A model generated the notes under the pieces. It had not been told where the DNA came from. It saw nothing but the letters and a program-made list of their open reading frames with translations, and did not search any database. A stretch of DNA of 64,000 nt from JANNYA01 sp031422315 (GTDB taxonomy: Bacteria > Pseudomonadota > Gammaproteobacteria > Xanthomonadales > SZUA-5): NCBI GenBank assembly GCA_031422315.1, contig JANOQN010000002.1:1-64000 (forward strand). Reading direction: 5' to 3'. Shown here one piece after another: positions 26,376 through 35,652 of this stretch (its first letter is position 1; the number at the start of each line of letters is the position of its first letter). Both the position numbers and the translations under genes were made by a program.

Positions 26376-27287
26376 ATGCTCCGTCAACGCACATTGAAAC
26401 ATCAGATCAGCGCAACCGGTGTTGGATTGCATTCTGGTCAAAAAGTGTTGATGACGCTCAAGCCTGCGGGAATTGATCGAGGCATCGTGTTTCGCCGCGT
26501 CGATTTAGTTGGTGCTGAAGATGTACCTGCATCTGCCTATTTGGTGACTGACACGGCATTATGCACGGCCTTAGTCAAAGGCAATGTGCGCATTGCCACA
26601 GTCGAGCACTTAATGAGCGCGCTTGCCGGTTTGGGTATCGACAATTGCTTGGTAGAGCTCAATGCGCCGGAAGTGCCAATTTTAGATGGCAGCGCCGCGC
26701 CGTTTGTGTTCTTGCTGCAGGCCGCTGGCATCGCTGAGCTTGATGCGCCCAAGCGCTTTATTCGCGTCAAAAAAGCGATAGAAGTACGAGATGGTGATAA
26801 GTGGGCCAGGCTTGAGCCACATAACGGCTTCAAAGTCGGCTTCAATATTGAATTTAATCATCCGTCGATACCGGCGCGCGCATCGAAGTTAAATATTGAT
26901 TTCGCGACGACTTCGTTCGTGCGCGAAATTGCGCGCGCGCGCACCTTTGGTTTTATGCGTGACATTGAGCTTTTGCGCAGCAAGAACTTGGCACTCGGCG
27001 GAAGCATGGCAAATGCGATTGTGCTGGATGATTTTCGCGTGCTCAATGAAGACGGATTGCGCTACGACAGCGAATTTGTACGACACAAAATTTTAGACGC
27101 GATTGGCGATTTGTACTTGCTCGGGCGGCCTTTGTTAGGTGCCTACGCAGCACACAAAAGCGGCCATGCGATGAATAATCAGCTCGTGCGTGCTTTAAAA
27201 GCTGACGCCAGCGCCTGGGAAGAAGTCAGTTTCAACGATGCGGCTACCGCGCCTGTGGTGTTTGGTCATCCGGCGCAGCTTGCGTAG
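26376..27287 (+). CDS. lpxC: UDP-3-O-acyl-N-acetylglucosamine deacetylase LpxC
   Basis: 303 residues from ATG 26376. Zinc ligands and catalytic residues are in place: His78 in VEHLMSAL, His237 and Asp241 in VRHKILDAIGD, and His264 in HKSGHAMNN, each one position before its E. coli counterpart. It carries out the committed step of lipid A synthesis. It lies apart from ftsZ, its usual upstream neighbour. Confidence 0.96.
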   Translation: MLRQRTLKHQISATGVGLHSGQKVLMTLKPAGIDRGIVFRRVDLVGAEDVPASAYLVTDTALCTALVKGNVRIATVEHLMSALAGLGIDNCLVELNAPEVPILDGSAAPFVFLLQAAGIAELDAPKRFIRVKKAIEVRDGDKWARLEPHNGFKVGFNIEFNHPSIPARASKLNIDFATTSFVREIARARTFGFMRDIELLRSKNLALGGSMANAIVLDDFRVLNEDGLRYDSEFVRHKILDAIGDLYLLGRPLLGAYAAHKSGHAMNNQLVRALKADASAWEEVSFNDAATAPVVFGHPAQLA

Positions 27288-27435
27288 ATTTTGAAGTAAA
27301 CCTGCCGATTTAGGCGGGGTAGGGCAGTGATTTGAAAAGTGGTTGGACAGATAAGAAATTTGGATAAATAAGTTAATCGAAAAAATTGAGGAATCTATAG
27401 AGATGTTGTTGTAGCAGTGATGCACTAGATGGGAA

Positions 27436-27774
27436 TCAGGTGCTGCGCTTAACGCGTACTTTCACTGCAGTAAGTTCATGTAAGCCTAGCTTTTGAGCGT
27501 CGGCGAGCACGGAAAAAGACAATAAACGAAGTTTAGCAGCCCAAGTCGAAGTATCCGCTAGAAAAAATAGACATCCATCGCTCACCTTAGCAAACCGCAC
27601 ATGCGACCTAAGTTCCGAAGGAATCACCATTTCTAGCCGGTGCCCAAGTTGGGAATTGAGCTGAGCTTGCCTGAGTAGTGCGCTAAGAGCCGGAAGTGCC
27701 TCTAGCGTTGCAAAAGCAGGTTTGCTCATATCGGTAGACGCTAAACGTTTCATCAAACAATAACTTGGGAACAT
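27436..27774 (-). CDS. DUF721/DciA family protein, probable replicative helicase loader
   Basis: 112 residues, basic, with LPALSALLRQAQLNSQLGHRLEMVIP and VSDGCLFFLADTSTWAAKLRLLS, the pattern of DUF721 (DciA) proteins that help load DnaB in bacteria lacking DnaC. A second start at 27753 (MKRLAST) is possible. It is divergent from the M23 peptidase with a 6-base gap; the lpxC-DUF721-M23-secA order is typical of gammaproteobacteria. Confidence 0.78.
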   Translation of the reverse strand: MFPSYCLMKRLASTDMSKPAFATLEALPALSALLRQAQLNSQLGHRLEMVIPSELRSHVRFAKVSDGCLFFLADTSTWAAKLRLLSFSVLADAQKLGLHELTAVKVRVKRST

Positions 27775-27780
27775 CCAAGC

Positions 27781-28713
27781 ATGAATGTGATTCTAGTTGG
27801 TAAGCGATTTAAGACCCCTAAAACAATCGAATTGGGCAAAAGTTCGGTTAAGTGGTCAATCGGTGCAGCGTTAGCGCTGGTAGTGGGCATTATTGGCGGC
27901 CTGAGCTTTATTACGGGGCAGTTTTTCGGCGATGCGCGCGGTATGAGTCGTCAGCAGATCATGGATTTGCGCACGCAGTTGCAAGATCAATCACAGGTTT
28001 TAACGGTTACGCAAGACCAAGCGCAGCGCGATCTTAACGCGCTAGCGATGCAGATCGGTGAATTACAAGCGCACGCCAGCCGACTCGATTCACTCGGCGG
28101 CCGCTTGACCAAACTCGGCAAATTAGATGATGGCGAGTTCAATTTTGGCGCAACGCCCGCCGTCGGTGGCCCCGAAGATAGCGAAAGCGATGTCGATTTT
28201 TTAAGCTCCGAATTTGGCCGCACGGTCTCACAGCTGCGCCGACAGTTTCAAACGCAAGACCAGCAGCTCGCGCTGCTCGAGTCGATGCTGCTTGATCGCG
28301 ATATTGACGCCAGCATGTTGCCTAAAGGCATGCCAGTGCGCTCCGGCTACAGTTCTTCAGGCTATGGCACCCGCGTTGATCCGATTACCGGGGGCTTTAG
28401 TTTTCATGCAGGCGTAGATTTCCCAGGCCCTTATGGCGTTGATGTGATCGCGGTGGCCGCAGGCGTAGTCACGTGGAATGGCGTGCGCCCTGGCTATGGC
28501 AATGTGGTTGAAATTGATCACGGCAACGGTTACAAAACTCGCTATGCGCACAACAGCAAGAACGTCGCCAAAGTAGGCGAGCGCGTGCAACCAGGCCAAT
28601 TGATTGCGAAAATGGGCTCAACCGGCCGTTCAACCGGCTCGCACGTGCACATGGAAGTTTGGTTTGATAACAAGCCCATCAATCCTAGCGAATTTATCAG
28701 TGCGATTCGCTAA
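27781..28713 (+). CDS. M23 family (LytM) metallopeptidase, membrane-anchored
   Basis: 310 residues: a membrane anchor at about 25-48, a coiled-coil region (60-170), then the M23 domain with SSGYGTRVDPITGGFSFHAGVD (zinc ligands His209 and Asp213) and SHVHMEVW (His288, His290). It faces the periplasm and cuts peptidoglycan cross-bridges. All metal ligands are present, so it should be an active enzyme. A terminator separates it from secA. Confidence 0.92.
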   Translation: MNVILVGKRFKTPKTIELGKSSVKWSIGAALALVVGIIGGLSFITGQFFGDARGMSRQQIMDLRTQLQDQSQVLTVTQDQAQRDLNALAMQIGELQAHASRLDSLGGRLTKLGKLDDGEFNFGATPAVGGPEDSESDVDFLSSEFGRTVSQLRRQFQTQDQQLALLESMLLDRDIDASMLPKGMPVRSGYSSSGYGTRVDPITGGFSFHAGVDFPGPYGVDVIAVAAGVVTWNGVRPGYGNVVEIDHGNGYKTRYAHNSKNVAKVGERVQPGQLIAKMGSTGRSTGSHVHMEVWFDNKPINPSEFISAIR

Positions 28714-28774
28714 ACCCTAGCGCGTCCTTCTGCTTGAAATTGGGCGTTACGGCCCTAAAGTCTTCAGACCCGGG

Positions 28775-28805
28775 CCCGAGCTAAATGCTCGGGTTTCTTT
28801 TTTTA
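28775..28805 (+). terminator. Terminator between the M23 peptidase and secA
   Basis: A CCCGAGC/GCTCGGG stem with a TAAAT loop is followed by a long T-rich tract. It lies 60 bases after the peptidase stop and about 30 bases before secA. Confidence 0.85.
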
Positions 28806-28833
28806 AGCCTCACCTTTTTGAGTAATCGCTTCC

Positions 28834-31503
28834 ATGATCCAAGCTCTGCTGGCAAAAATTTTCGGTAGCCGAAACGACCGCCTGGTCAAATCAATGACCA
28901 AAACAGTCGCAAAAATCAACGCTTTCGAGCCCGCTATCAAAGCGCTAAGCGATGATGAGCTGAAAGCGAAAACGGCGGAATTCCGCGGCCGCTTTGATAA
29001 AGGCGAAACGCTAGACCAGTTACTGCCTGAAGCGTTCGCCGTGTGCCGTGAAGCGGCGCGCCGCGTGCTGGGCTTGCGGCATTACGACGTTCAGCTCATT
29101 GGCGGCATGGTTTTGCACCAAGGCAAAATTGCCGAAATGCGCACCGGTGAAGGTAAGACTCTGGTCGCTACGCTGCCGGTTTATCTCAATACACTTTCCA
29201 GCAAAGGCGTACACGTGGTTACCGTGAACGACTACTTGGCGCGCCGCGATGCGCGCTGGATGGGTCCGGTGTATGAATTTCTAGGCCTGAGCATTGGCAT
29301 TATCGTGCCCGGCCAGCCGACTGACGAGAAAAAGCTAGCCTACCAGGCCGACGTAATCTACGGCACCAACAATGAATTTGGTTTTGACTATTTGCGCACC
29401 AACATGGCATTCGCGAAAGAAGATCGCCTACAGCGCGGCTTGAATTTTGCGATTGTCGATGAGGTTGACTCGATTTTAATCGACGAAGCCCGCACACCGC
29501 TGATAATCTCCGGGCCGTCGGATGAATCACCCGAACTGTACGTCAAAGTCAATCGACTAGTACCGCAGCTGATTCGCCAAGAAGGTGAAGAAGCCGAAGG
29601 TGATTTCTGGGTTGACGAGAAAGGCAAGCAAGTGCATTTATCGGAACTCGGCATGGCGCACGCCGAAGAAATGCTGCGTAACATCAGTGTGCTGGCGGAA
29701 GGCGAAAGCCTGTACGACCCGATGCATTTGGCGGTCGTGCATCATCTAAACGCCGCGCTGCGCGCTCACACGCTATTTACTCGCGACAAAGAATACATCG
29801 TGCGTAACGGCGAAGTAATTATCGTGGATGAGTTTACTGGCCGTACGTTGGCTGGTCGGCGCTGGTCCGATGGTTTGCATCAGGCAGTAGAAGCCAAGGA
29901 AAACGTGCCGATTCAGCGCGAAAGCTCGACCTTGGCATCGATTACCTTCCAAAACTTCTTCCGCATGTACGGTAAATTGGCCGGTATGACCGGCACAGCC
30001 GACACCGAAGCATTCGAGTTTCAACAAATCTACGGCCTGGAATGCGTGGTCATTCCAACGCACCGCGCTATGGTTCGTAAGGATGCAGCTGACTCGGTGT
30101 TCCTCAACAAAAAGGACAAAAACGTCGCGATTGTTGAAGATATTCGAACTCGGCATGCAAACGGCCAGCCGATTCTGGTCGGCACCACGTCGGTTGAAGC
30201 GTCAGAAGACTTAGCGCGCGTGCTTACCGAAGAAAAAATTCGCCACGAAGTATTGAACGCCAAGCAGCATGAGCGCGAAGCGCATATTGTCGCGCAGGCC
30301 GGGCGCCCCGGTTCGGTAACTATCGCCACCAACATGGCCGGACGCGGCACGGACATCGTGCTCGGCGGTAGCCTAGAAGCGGAGCTGCATGATTTGCCAT
30401 CGGACGCTACCGAAAACCAAAAAACCGCAGTACGGGAAGAATGGAAGCGCCGCCATGAGCAAGTCAAAGCTTCGGGCGGCCTGCATATCGTCGGTACCGA
30501 GCGCCATGAAAGCCGACGTATTGATAACCAGCTGCGCGGCCGCTCCGGTCGCCAGGGCGATCCTGGCTCCAGCAAGTTCTACTTGGCCTTTGATGATTCG
30601 CTGATGCGCATTTTCGCGTCCGAGCGTTTAGCCGGCATGATGCAAAAGCTCGGCATGAAACCAGGTGAATCGATTGAGCATCCGCTGGTCAACCGCGCCA
30701 TAGAAAACGCTCAGCGCAAAGTCGAATCGCACAACTTTGATTTGCGCAAACACCTGCTTGATTTTGATGATGTAGCTAACGATCAACGCAAAGCGATTTA
30801 CGCCATGCGCAATGAGCTGATGGACGCGGAAGATATCTCCGAGATGATTGTTGATCAGCGCCGCGATGTCATCAAAGAGACGGTCGAACGTTTTGTGCCG
30901 CGCGACAGTATCGATCAACAGTGGAAGCTGCCTGAGCTCAAGCAAGAACTTGCAGATAAATTTGGTCTTGAGTGCAATCCCGATGTGTGGTTGCAGGAAA
31001 ACTCCGAGTTGGATTGGGAATCACTGCAAAACCGTGTTAGTGCGTTGGCCGACGACGCTGCAGCGGCTAAAGAAGCTGAATTTAGCGCGCCAGTCATGCG
31101 CGTGGCCGAACGGCAAATCATGCTGCAATTACTCGATAGCAACTGGAAAGAGCACTTGGCGCGCATGGATTATTTGCGTCAAGGCATCCATCTGCGCGGT
31201 TACGCGCAAAAGCAGCCCAAGCAAGAATATAAGCGCGAATCATTCGAGATGTTCGAGCAAATGGTTACCAAAGTGCGCGCCGATGTGGTTGGCGTATTAG
31301 CCAACGTGCGCATGCGCCAACCCGAGCCCGAACAAATCGCCGGCATGCAAATGAATCACCCAGAACTTGCCGCTTTTGACGACAGCGATGACCCAGCCGC
31401 GATGACTGAATCCGGCGATATCTACGCCAACGTTGGCCGCAATGATCCTTGCCCCTGCGGTTCGGGCAAGAAATTCAAGCAGTGTCATGGGCAGATTGCG
31501 TAG
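28834..31503 (+). CDS. secA: Preprotein translocase ATPase SecA
   Basis: 889 residues, full length. Walker A is MRTGEGKTL (102-110), and the DEAD motif region is IVDEVDSILIDEA. VTIATNMAGRGTDIVLGG and RQGDPGSSKFYLAFDDSLMR are helicase motifs of the second nucleotide-binding fold. The C-terminal zinc domain CPCGSGKKFKQCHG is present, so it should bind SecB. It drives protein export through SecYEG. Confidence 0.97.
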   Translation: MIQALLAKIFGSRNDRLVKSMTKTVAKINAFEPAIKALSDDELKAKTAEFRGRFDKGETLDQLLPEAFAVCREAARRVLGLRHYDVQLIGGMVLHQGKIAEMRTGEGKTLVATLPVYLNTLSSKGVHVVTVNDYLARRDARWMGPVYEFLGLSIGIIVPGQPTDEKKLAYQADVIYGTNNEFGFDYLRTNMAFAKEDRLQRGLNFAIVDEVDSILIDEARTPLIISGPSDESPELYVKVNRLVPQLIRQEGEEAEGDFWVDEKGKQVHLSELGMAHAEEMLRNISVLAEGESLYDPMHLAVVHHLNAALRAHTLFTRDKEYIVRNGEVIIVDEFTGRTLAGRRWSDGLHQAVEAKENVPIQRESSTLASITFQNFFRMYGKLAGMTGTADTEAFEFQQIYGLECVVIPTHRAMVRKDAADSVFLNKKDKNVAIVEDIRTRHANGQPILVGTTSVEASEDLARVLTEEKIRHEVLNAKQHEREAHIVAQAGRPGSVTIATNMAGRGTDIVLGGSLEAELHDLPSDATENQKTAVREEWKRRHEQVKASGGLHIVGTERHESRRIDNQLRGRSGRQGDPGSSKFYLAFDDSLMRIFASERLAGMMQKLGMKPGESIEHPLVNRAIENAQRKVESHNFDLRKHLLDFDDVANDQRKAIYAMRNELMDAEDISEMIVDQRRDVIKETVERFVPRDSIDQQWKLPELKQELADKFGLECNPDVWLQENSELDWESLQNRVSALADDAAAAKEAEFSAPVMRVAERQIMLQLLDSNWKEHLARMDYLRQGIHLRGYAQKQPKQEYKRESFEMFEQMVTKVRADVVGVLANVRMRQPEPEQIAGMQMNHPELAAFDDSDDPAAMTESGDIYANVGRNDPCPCGSGKKFKQCHGQIA

Positions 31504-31673
31504 TTTTGAGTTTGTCGCAATCATGCGATGTCGGGAATTTCTGCAAATCAGCGATAAAAAGTGATCAGCCTAAGTGCAGTCCGTTATTGCTGTACGGATA
31601 TGTGATATTGATGGTCGCTATAAATTTGCACTAAGGCAGTGGCAACTTCAACGTTTTTTTGCAGGCAAAGAAT

Positions 31674-31901
31674 ATGGGAAATCAACTCGAACTACTTGAG
31701 GTTCAGGCTTTGCAACTGACAACTGGTGAACGCGCTTCGTTTGCACAACTTTTGCTTGCTAGTCTTGATGAATATTCTGAGCTGGAAGAAGCCTGGGCAA
31801 TTGAGACTGATCGTAGAATGTCCGAGGTTGACGCTGGAGCCGTGCATGTAATTCCAATTGCCGATGCTCTTGCGCAGGAACGAGCTTCGCTTCTAAAGTG
31901 A
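31674..31901 (+). CDS. Addiction-module antitoxin (PF09720-like)
   Basis: 75 residues from ATG 31674 (a TTG start at 31659 is possible). The pattern LTTGERASFAQLLLASLDE followed by AWAIETDRRMSEVDAG matches the small antitoxins annotated as putative addiction-module components paired with RelE/ParE toxins. The toxin frame overlaps its stop codon, the normal arrangement, but it is cut short. Confidence 0.75.
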   Translation: MGNQLELLEVQALQLTTGERASFAQLLLASLDEYSELEEAWAIETDRRMSEVDAGAVHVIPIADALAQERASLLK

Positions 31902-31990
31902 GGCTAGTCATCGTTCCGCTAGCGCTCGCTGAGCTTCACAATGCAGCTGCGCATTACAGGCACAAAGCAAATTCAATCGAAAGCTATTAA
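31898..31990 (+). pseudogene. Truncated ParE/RelE-type toxin
   Basis: A GTG overlapping the antitoxin stop opens a 30-codon frame, RLVIVPLALAELHNAAAHYR and ten more residues, then TAA. This is the first strand and helix of a ParE/RelE toxin, about a third of the usual 95 residues. The catalytic half is missing downstream. So the antitoxin at 31674 appears orphaned. The following 31991-32248 shows nothing recognisable. Confidence 0.6.
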
Positions 31991-32248
31991 CGCTAGCTAT
32001 TGAAACACTAGATTGATTCTATGTTCGTATAAAAATCTAAGAAAGTACGAAGGGAGCGTAGGCCGCGATTTCTTTGAAGATGACGCCGGGCTAGGGTATT
32101 TTCGGGTAAGTTTGGTAGCAGAAGCTGCTACGATTTCGTACAAGATGCTGCTAAAAAGTGTGGGTGGTCATGCTTTTGGGGCTTTTGACATGCTTAGTTA
32201 ACTCAGGAGTTGTGTAAAAGCAGCTTGGTCTTGAAATCGAGGGGTTTG

Positions 32249-33892
32249 ATGTTTGAAGAGGTTGAAGTATCCCTTGCTGCTGAGACACGTGAACGCAAAC
32301 GGGCTCTTGGGATTTACTATACGCCGCAAAGAGCTGCCGAAATTTTGGCTCGTTGGGCTATTAAGTCAGCTGATGATCTGGTTTTGGAGCCTAGTTTTGG
32401 CGGATGCGCGATGCTGTCTGCAGCAATTGCGGTATTCGTTAGTCATGGCAACCAGGAGCCTGCAAGTCAACTGTTTGGATACGACATTGATGATTCTGCA
32501 TTTGACCATCTGGCTCGAATGGGCATCATTAACCTGCAGGAGCATTTCCAGAAGGGAGATTTTCTAACCAGTGAGGCATCCGGCCTCCTGGTAGATGCCG
32601 TGCTAGCTAACCCTCCTTTTGTTTCGTACCAGCGACTGGACTTAGGGCAGCGGAAGATCGTTGGTGATATCCGAAAGAAGTATCTTCCCTCTTTACACAG
32701 AAAAGCCAGTTTATGGGCCTACTTTCTGCTGCATGCAATGAGCTTTTTAAGAACAGGCGGACGAATGGCGTTTGTATTGCCCAACGCGATTGGTACCGCA
32801 GATTATGCGCGCCCGATCTTGTCCTTTCTCGAAAAAAAATTTGCAAAGGTTGAATTGTTCCATGTCACAGAACAGCTTTTCATCCAGACAGGCGCTGATG
32901 AACGCGTCTCATTGCTACTTCTCGACGGACATACGCCTGAGGGGAGGGCTTCGCCAGCTAAAACTAGGCGCATTGATATCCTCAATATTCGTGAGCTTGA
33001 GACGTTTGAAACTCGCGAAAGCCATGAAACTGAAACTCTACGCATACATGATGTTAGGAAATACGCTGCTGAAGCGCTTGCCTCGTTAAGCGGAGTAGCG
33101 TTCGACTACCTGGGAAACGTTGCAGAAGTACGAATCGGGGAAGTCGTTGGAGATATTAGTTATTTCGCACGCGCAAGAACTGAATGGACTCGAGAAGGAA
33201 TTGGTCAGGAATATCTTGTTCCCCTACTTACTCGCGCTGCTCAAGCGCCTGGCTTGGGAACGAACGGGCCAGTCGGTGAAGGTCGAATACGATATCTCTT
33301 GATACCTCCAGCCAAAGTCAAAAAAGTGAACGTGAAGGCCTATTTGGAAAAGTATGGCGAAGCGGCGATCTTAGCTAACCAGACCTTTTCCAGACGGAAG
33401 GTATGGTTTCGCTGTAGCTATGAGAAGAATGCTGATGCCTTTATCGGCTCTATGAATCATGAATTTCCGCGTATTGTCGCAAACGATGCGCGAATTAGCG
33501 CTTCCAACGCGTTTTACAAAATCACAGTGTGCGGTCCTAGGGAATACGCACATTGGCTTCCCGCGATTAGTCTTACGACTCCCATGCGTTTGTCCGCCGA
33601 GTTGCTAGGTCGAGTACGGGGTAGTGGAGGCATAAAGCTTGAACCCAGCGACGTCAAAAAGTTGATCATCCCGGCAACGCTGCCTAACTTATCAAGCAGC
33701 GAGTTTCAAGAATTGCAATCGAAACTTGATTCGTTGGTTCGCGCGGGCGAAATTGAGTCTGCTAACTCACTTGCAGACTCATATGTTTTTATTCGAACAG
33801 GTCTTTTGGATGAAACGGTAATAGCAAAACTGCGCTCTATGCGGCTGAGTCTTACCCATTATCGGTTTGGTGCAGCAGCGAAAAATGGCTAA
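32249..33892 (+). CDS. N6-adenine DNA methyltransferase (Eco57I/TaqI-like), solitary
   Basis: 547 residues from ATG 32249, which follows GAGGGG; the frame also opens at TTG 32210. SAM-binding motifs: YYTP (24-26 region), LVLEPSFGGCAML (44-56), GYDID (77-81). The catalytic NPPF of N6-adenine methylases is at 121-124. The C-terminal 250 residues look like a target-recognition domain. There is no N-terminal nuclease domain, unlike type IIG enzymes, and no obvious endonuclease gene beside it. Its stop overlaps the stop of the convergent operon by four bases, which ties it to the GHL-kinase system. Confidence 0.88.
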   Translation: MFEEVEVSLAAETRERKRALGIYYTPQRAAEILARWAIKSADDLVLEPSFGGCAMLSAAIAVFVSHGNQEPASQLFGYDIDDSAFDHLARMGIINLQEHFQKGDFLTSEASGLLVDAVLANPPFVSYQRLDLGQRKIVGDIRKKYLPSLHRKASLWAYFLLHAMSFLRTGGRMAFVLPNAIGTADYARPILSFLEKKFAKVELFHVTEQLFIQTGADERVSLLLLDGHTPEGRASPAKTRRIDILNIRELETFETRESHETETLRIHDVRKYAAEALASLSGVAFDYLGNVAEVRIGEVVGDISYFARARTEWTREGIGQEYLVPLLTRAAQAPGLGTNGPVGEGRIRYLLIPPAKVKKVNVKAYLEKYGEAAILANQTFSRRKVWFRCSYEKNADAFIGSMNHEFPRIVANDARISASNAFYKITVCGPREYAHWLPAISLTTPMRLSAELLGRVRGSGGIKLEPSDVKKLIIPATLPNLSSSEFQELQSKLDSLVRAGEIESANSLADSYVFIRTGLLDETVIAKLRSMRLSLTHYRFGAAAKNG

Positions 33893-34602
33893 TCATCCTC
33901 GTAAAGATGGCTGGAAAAAAATGATTTATTCGCGTTCGTATGGCTCTCGAAGAACTCATGCGCCGCTTGAAAGTAAGGTTTCAGGATAGTTGCCTCCGCC
34001 TGCCTTACTAGAGCTTGCCAATGAGAGCTTTTCCTTGCGTTGACTATAGTTGGGTCACTTCCAAATTCAATAAGCAACCAATTCAAAAGTAGAGTCAATG
34101 ACATCGGCGGCGCAGCGATTCTTGGCTGAGACCAGCGTGGAAGTAGATGACCAATATCGTCGTCCACATAACCCTCACTCTTATGATGTTCGCTAAGTTC
34201 GCCGCAAAGTTGGAAGTGATAGGTGGGTTTTAGCTCTGATAAATTTCGATTGGTGATAGGCTCAAAATCAAAATGAAATTTCCTAGCAACTTTATTTTCT
34301 AGTAGCGTGCCCGTTCCAATCATCACGCTGCAGGTCAGGCGCTCAATTGCTCCATCCCACGCGCGCTTCGCTAGGCAGCCAATGTGGAATCTGCGGTCAA
34401 CAGCAGTAGTACCATGGTCTTCTCTCAATCTGGTCGGAAGCGTAAAGCTAAGATGCAAATTTAATTCCGCGTTGGGCGCTGAAGTTGGTACCTGGCGAGC
34501 GGCATTCACAAGAGTGTGCAAACGCGCGAAGCTCGTATCCGTCCGGATATGCTGTATGGTTTTGTATTCAAGATCCTTCAGTACCTTAAACTGGATCGCC
34601 AA
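33889..34602 (-). CDS. Unknown protein, last gene of the GHL-kinase operon
   Basis: 237 residues starting at TTG 34602, with a near-perfect GGGAGG site five bases upstream, directly at the stop of the response-regulator gene, so translation is coupled. I recognise no domain. Visible: many His/Arg, an LPRWSQPRIAAPPMSLTLLLNWLLIEFG stretch, and a mixed alpha/beta composition without signal peptide or membrane helix, so it is cytoplasmic. As the last gene of a two-component-like operon that faces a DNA methylase, it is a candidate effector. That is inference. Confidence 0.7.
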   Translation of the reverse strand: MAIQFKVLKDLEYKTIQHIRTDTSFARLHTLVNAARQVPTSAPNAELNLHLSFTLPTRLREDHGTTAVDRRFHIGCLAKRAWDGAIERLTCSVMIGTGTLLENKVARKFHFDFEPITNRNLSELKPTYHFQLCGELSEHHKSEGYVDDDIGHLLPRWSQPRIAAPPMSLTLLLNWLLIEFGSDPTIVNARKSSHWQALVRQAEATILKPYFQAAHEFFESHTNANKSFFSSHLYEDD

Positions 34603-35652
34603 CTAAGCCTCCCGCCTGTCGTTACGAATTCGGAGTAGCCCTGGAAATCCAAGTCGTGCTGTTGTTTCCGTGGATACAAACTCGGTAAATCGCCTGGATA
34701 CCGCACTTCGCTCTCGATTTGCTGCATCAACGTAGGCTACTACGTCTGGCGGTGGGGTGGATTCACCAGTTTGGGCGCAAATGCTGTAGTCATCCACATT
34801 AATATCGGGGAGGTTACGACCGGCAATTTGAGTAGAACCGGCTGTTGAATCAGGCATGGAGCAATAGAGCGCATCGATCATTGCAGACGCCCACCAAAGT
34901 GGTTTTGAGTCGGTTGCAAATGGTCCTTCATACCTAGCTGAAGCAAAAATGCTTGAGGCTTTGTCTCGGAATGCGGACTCCTTCAACCCAACGAAAGTTG
35001 CTGCCTCAAGCTCGTCGAATAGAAAACCGGGGCGCTTCATAAATACATTTAGCAACCAGCGCGCGATACGGTGAGGGGAGCTGCCATGAATGACAGTATC
35101 TTCGATTTCTTCCGGCAAAACTCGAAGCAGGCTTTCTCGATCAATGATCGGTGTTTTCAGCAGCACGATCAACGCGCCACGAACTGCAGCCTTAGATTCG
35201 AAACATAGCTTGGGAAAATCTTTTGCTATCGCAAACAGCCGCTCTAGATTTTCAGCCGTATTCAAGGTGTTAACTTCGAACATATCAGTGTATTCCGATA
35301 TGTCTTCAATACTGAATTCATCGGACTGAATCGTCTGCCCACTCACACATACAATTGGAATATTAGGCAAGCGGATCCGAAGCAGATGCGCTAGTGCTGA
35401 ACCTTGTAATTCAAATGGGCGATGTGGCACGTTGGAAAAGTTGTGATCCAGCATGATAAGGTTTGGCGGAACACTCAGCCATTCTGTCGTTTGCTTATTC
35501 AATCCTTGCAACAATAGTTCGTTATCAACGGCAATCACTTCAAGATTAGCTTCCGCCAAATTTCCGCGAAGATCCCCATGTAATCCATTTACCCACGCGC
35601 GAGCGCGCTCAGGCTTGTCATCCAGCCAAACGAATTTGAATTGATTGGTCAC
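34603..35652 (-). CDS. Response-regulator-like protein with unknown C-terminal domain
   Basis: About 349 residues from GTG 35652, which overlaps the kinase stop by four bases (GTGA); a TTG at 35673 is the alternative. The N-terminal 150 residues form a receiver-like domain: FVWLDDKPERA (Asp pair 11-12), NLIMLDHNF with likely phosphoacceptor Asp69, and IPIVCVSGQ. The conserved Lys of receivers is not evident. The remaining 200 residues (from about SPHRIARWLLNVF) match no output domain I know and lack a helix-turn-helix, so it may act on a protein or nucleic acid directly. Confidence 0.75.
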   Translation of the reverse strand: MTNQFKFVWLDDKPERARAWVNGLHGDLRGNLAEANLEVIAVDNELLLQGLNKQTTEWLSVPPNLIMLDHNFSNVPHRPFELQGSALAHLLRIRLPNIPIVCVSGQTIQSDEFSIEDISEYTDMFEVNTLNTAENLERLFAIAKDFPKLCFESKAAVRGALIVLLKTPIIDRESLLRVLPEEIEDTVIHGSSPHRIARWLLNVFMKRPGFLFDELEAATFVGLKESAFRDKASSIFASARYEGPFATDSKPLWWASAMIDALYCSMPDSTAGSTQIAGRNLPDINVDDYSICAQTGESTPPPDVVAYVDAANRERSAVSRRFTEFVSTETTARLGFPGLLRIRNDRREA

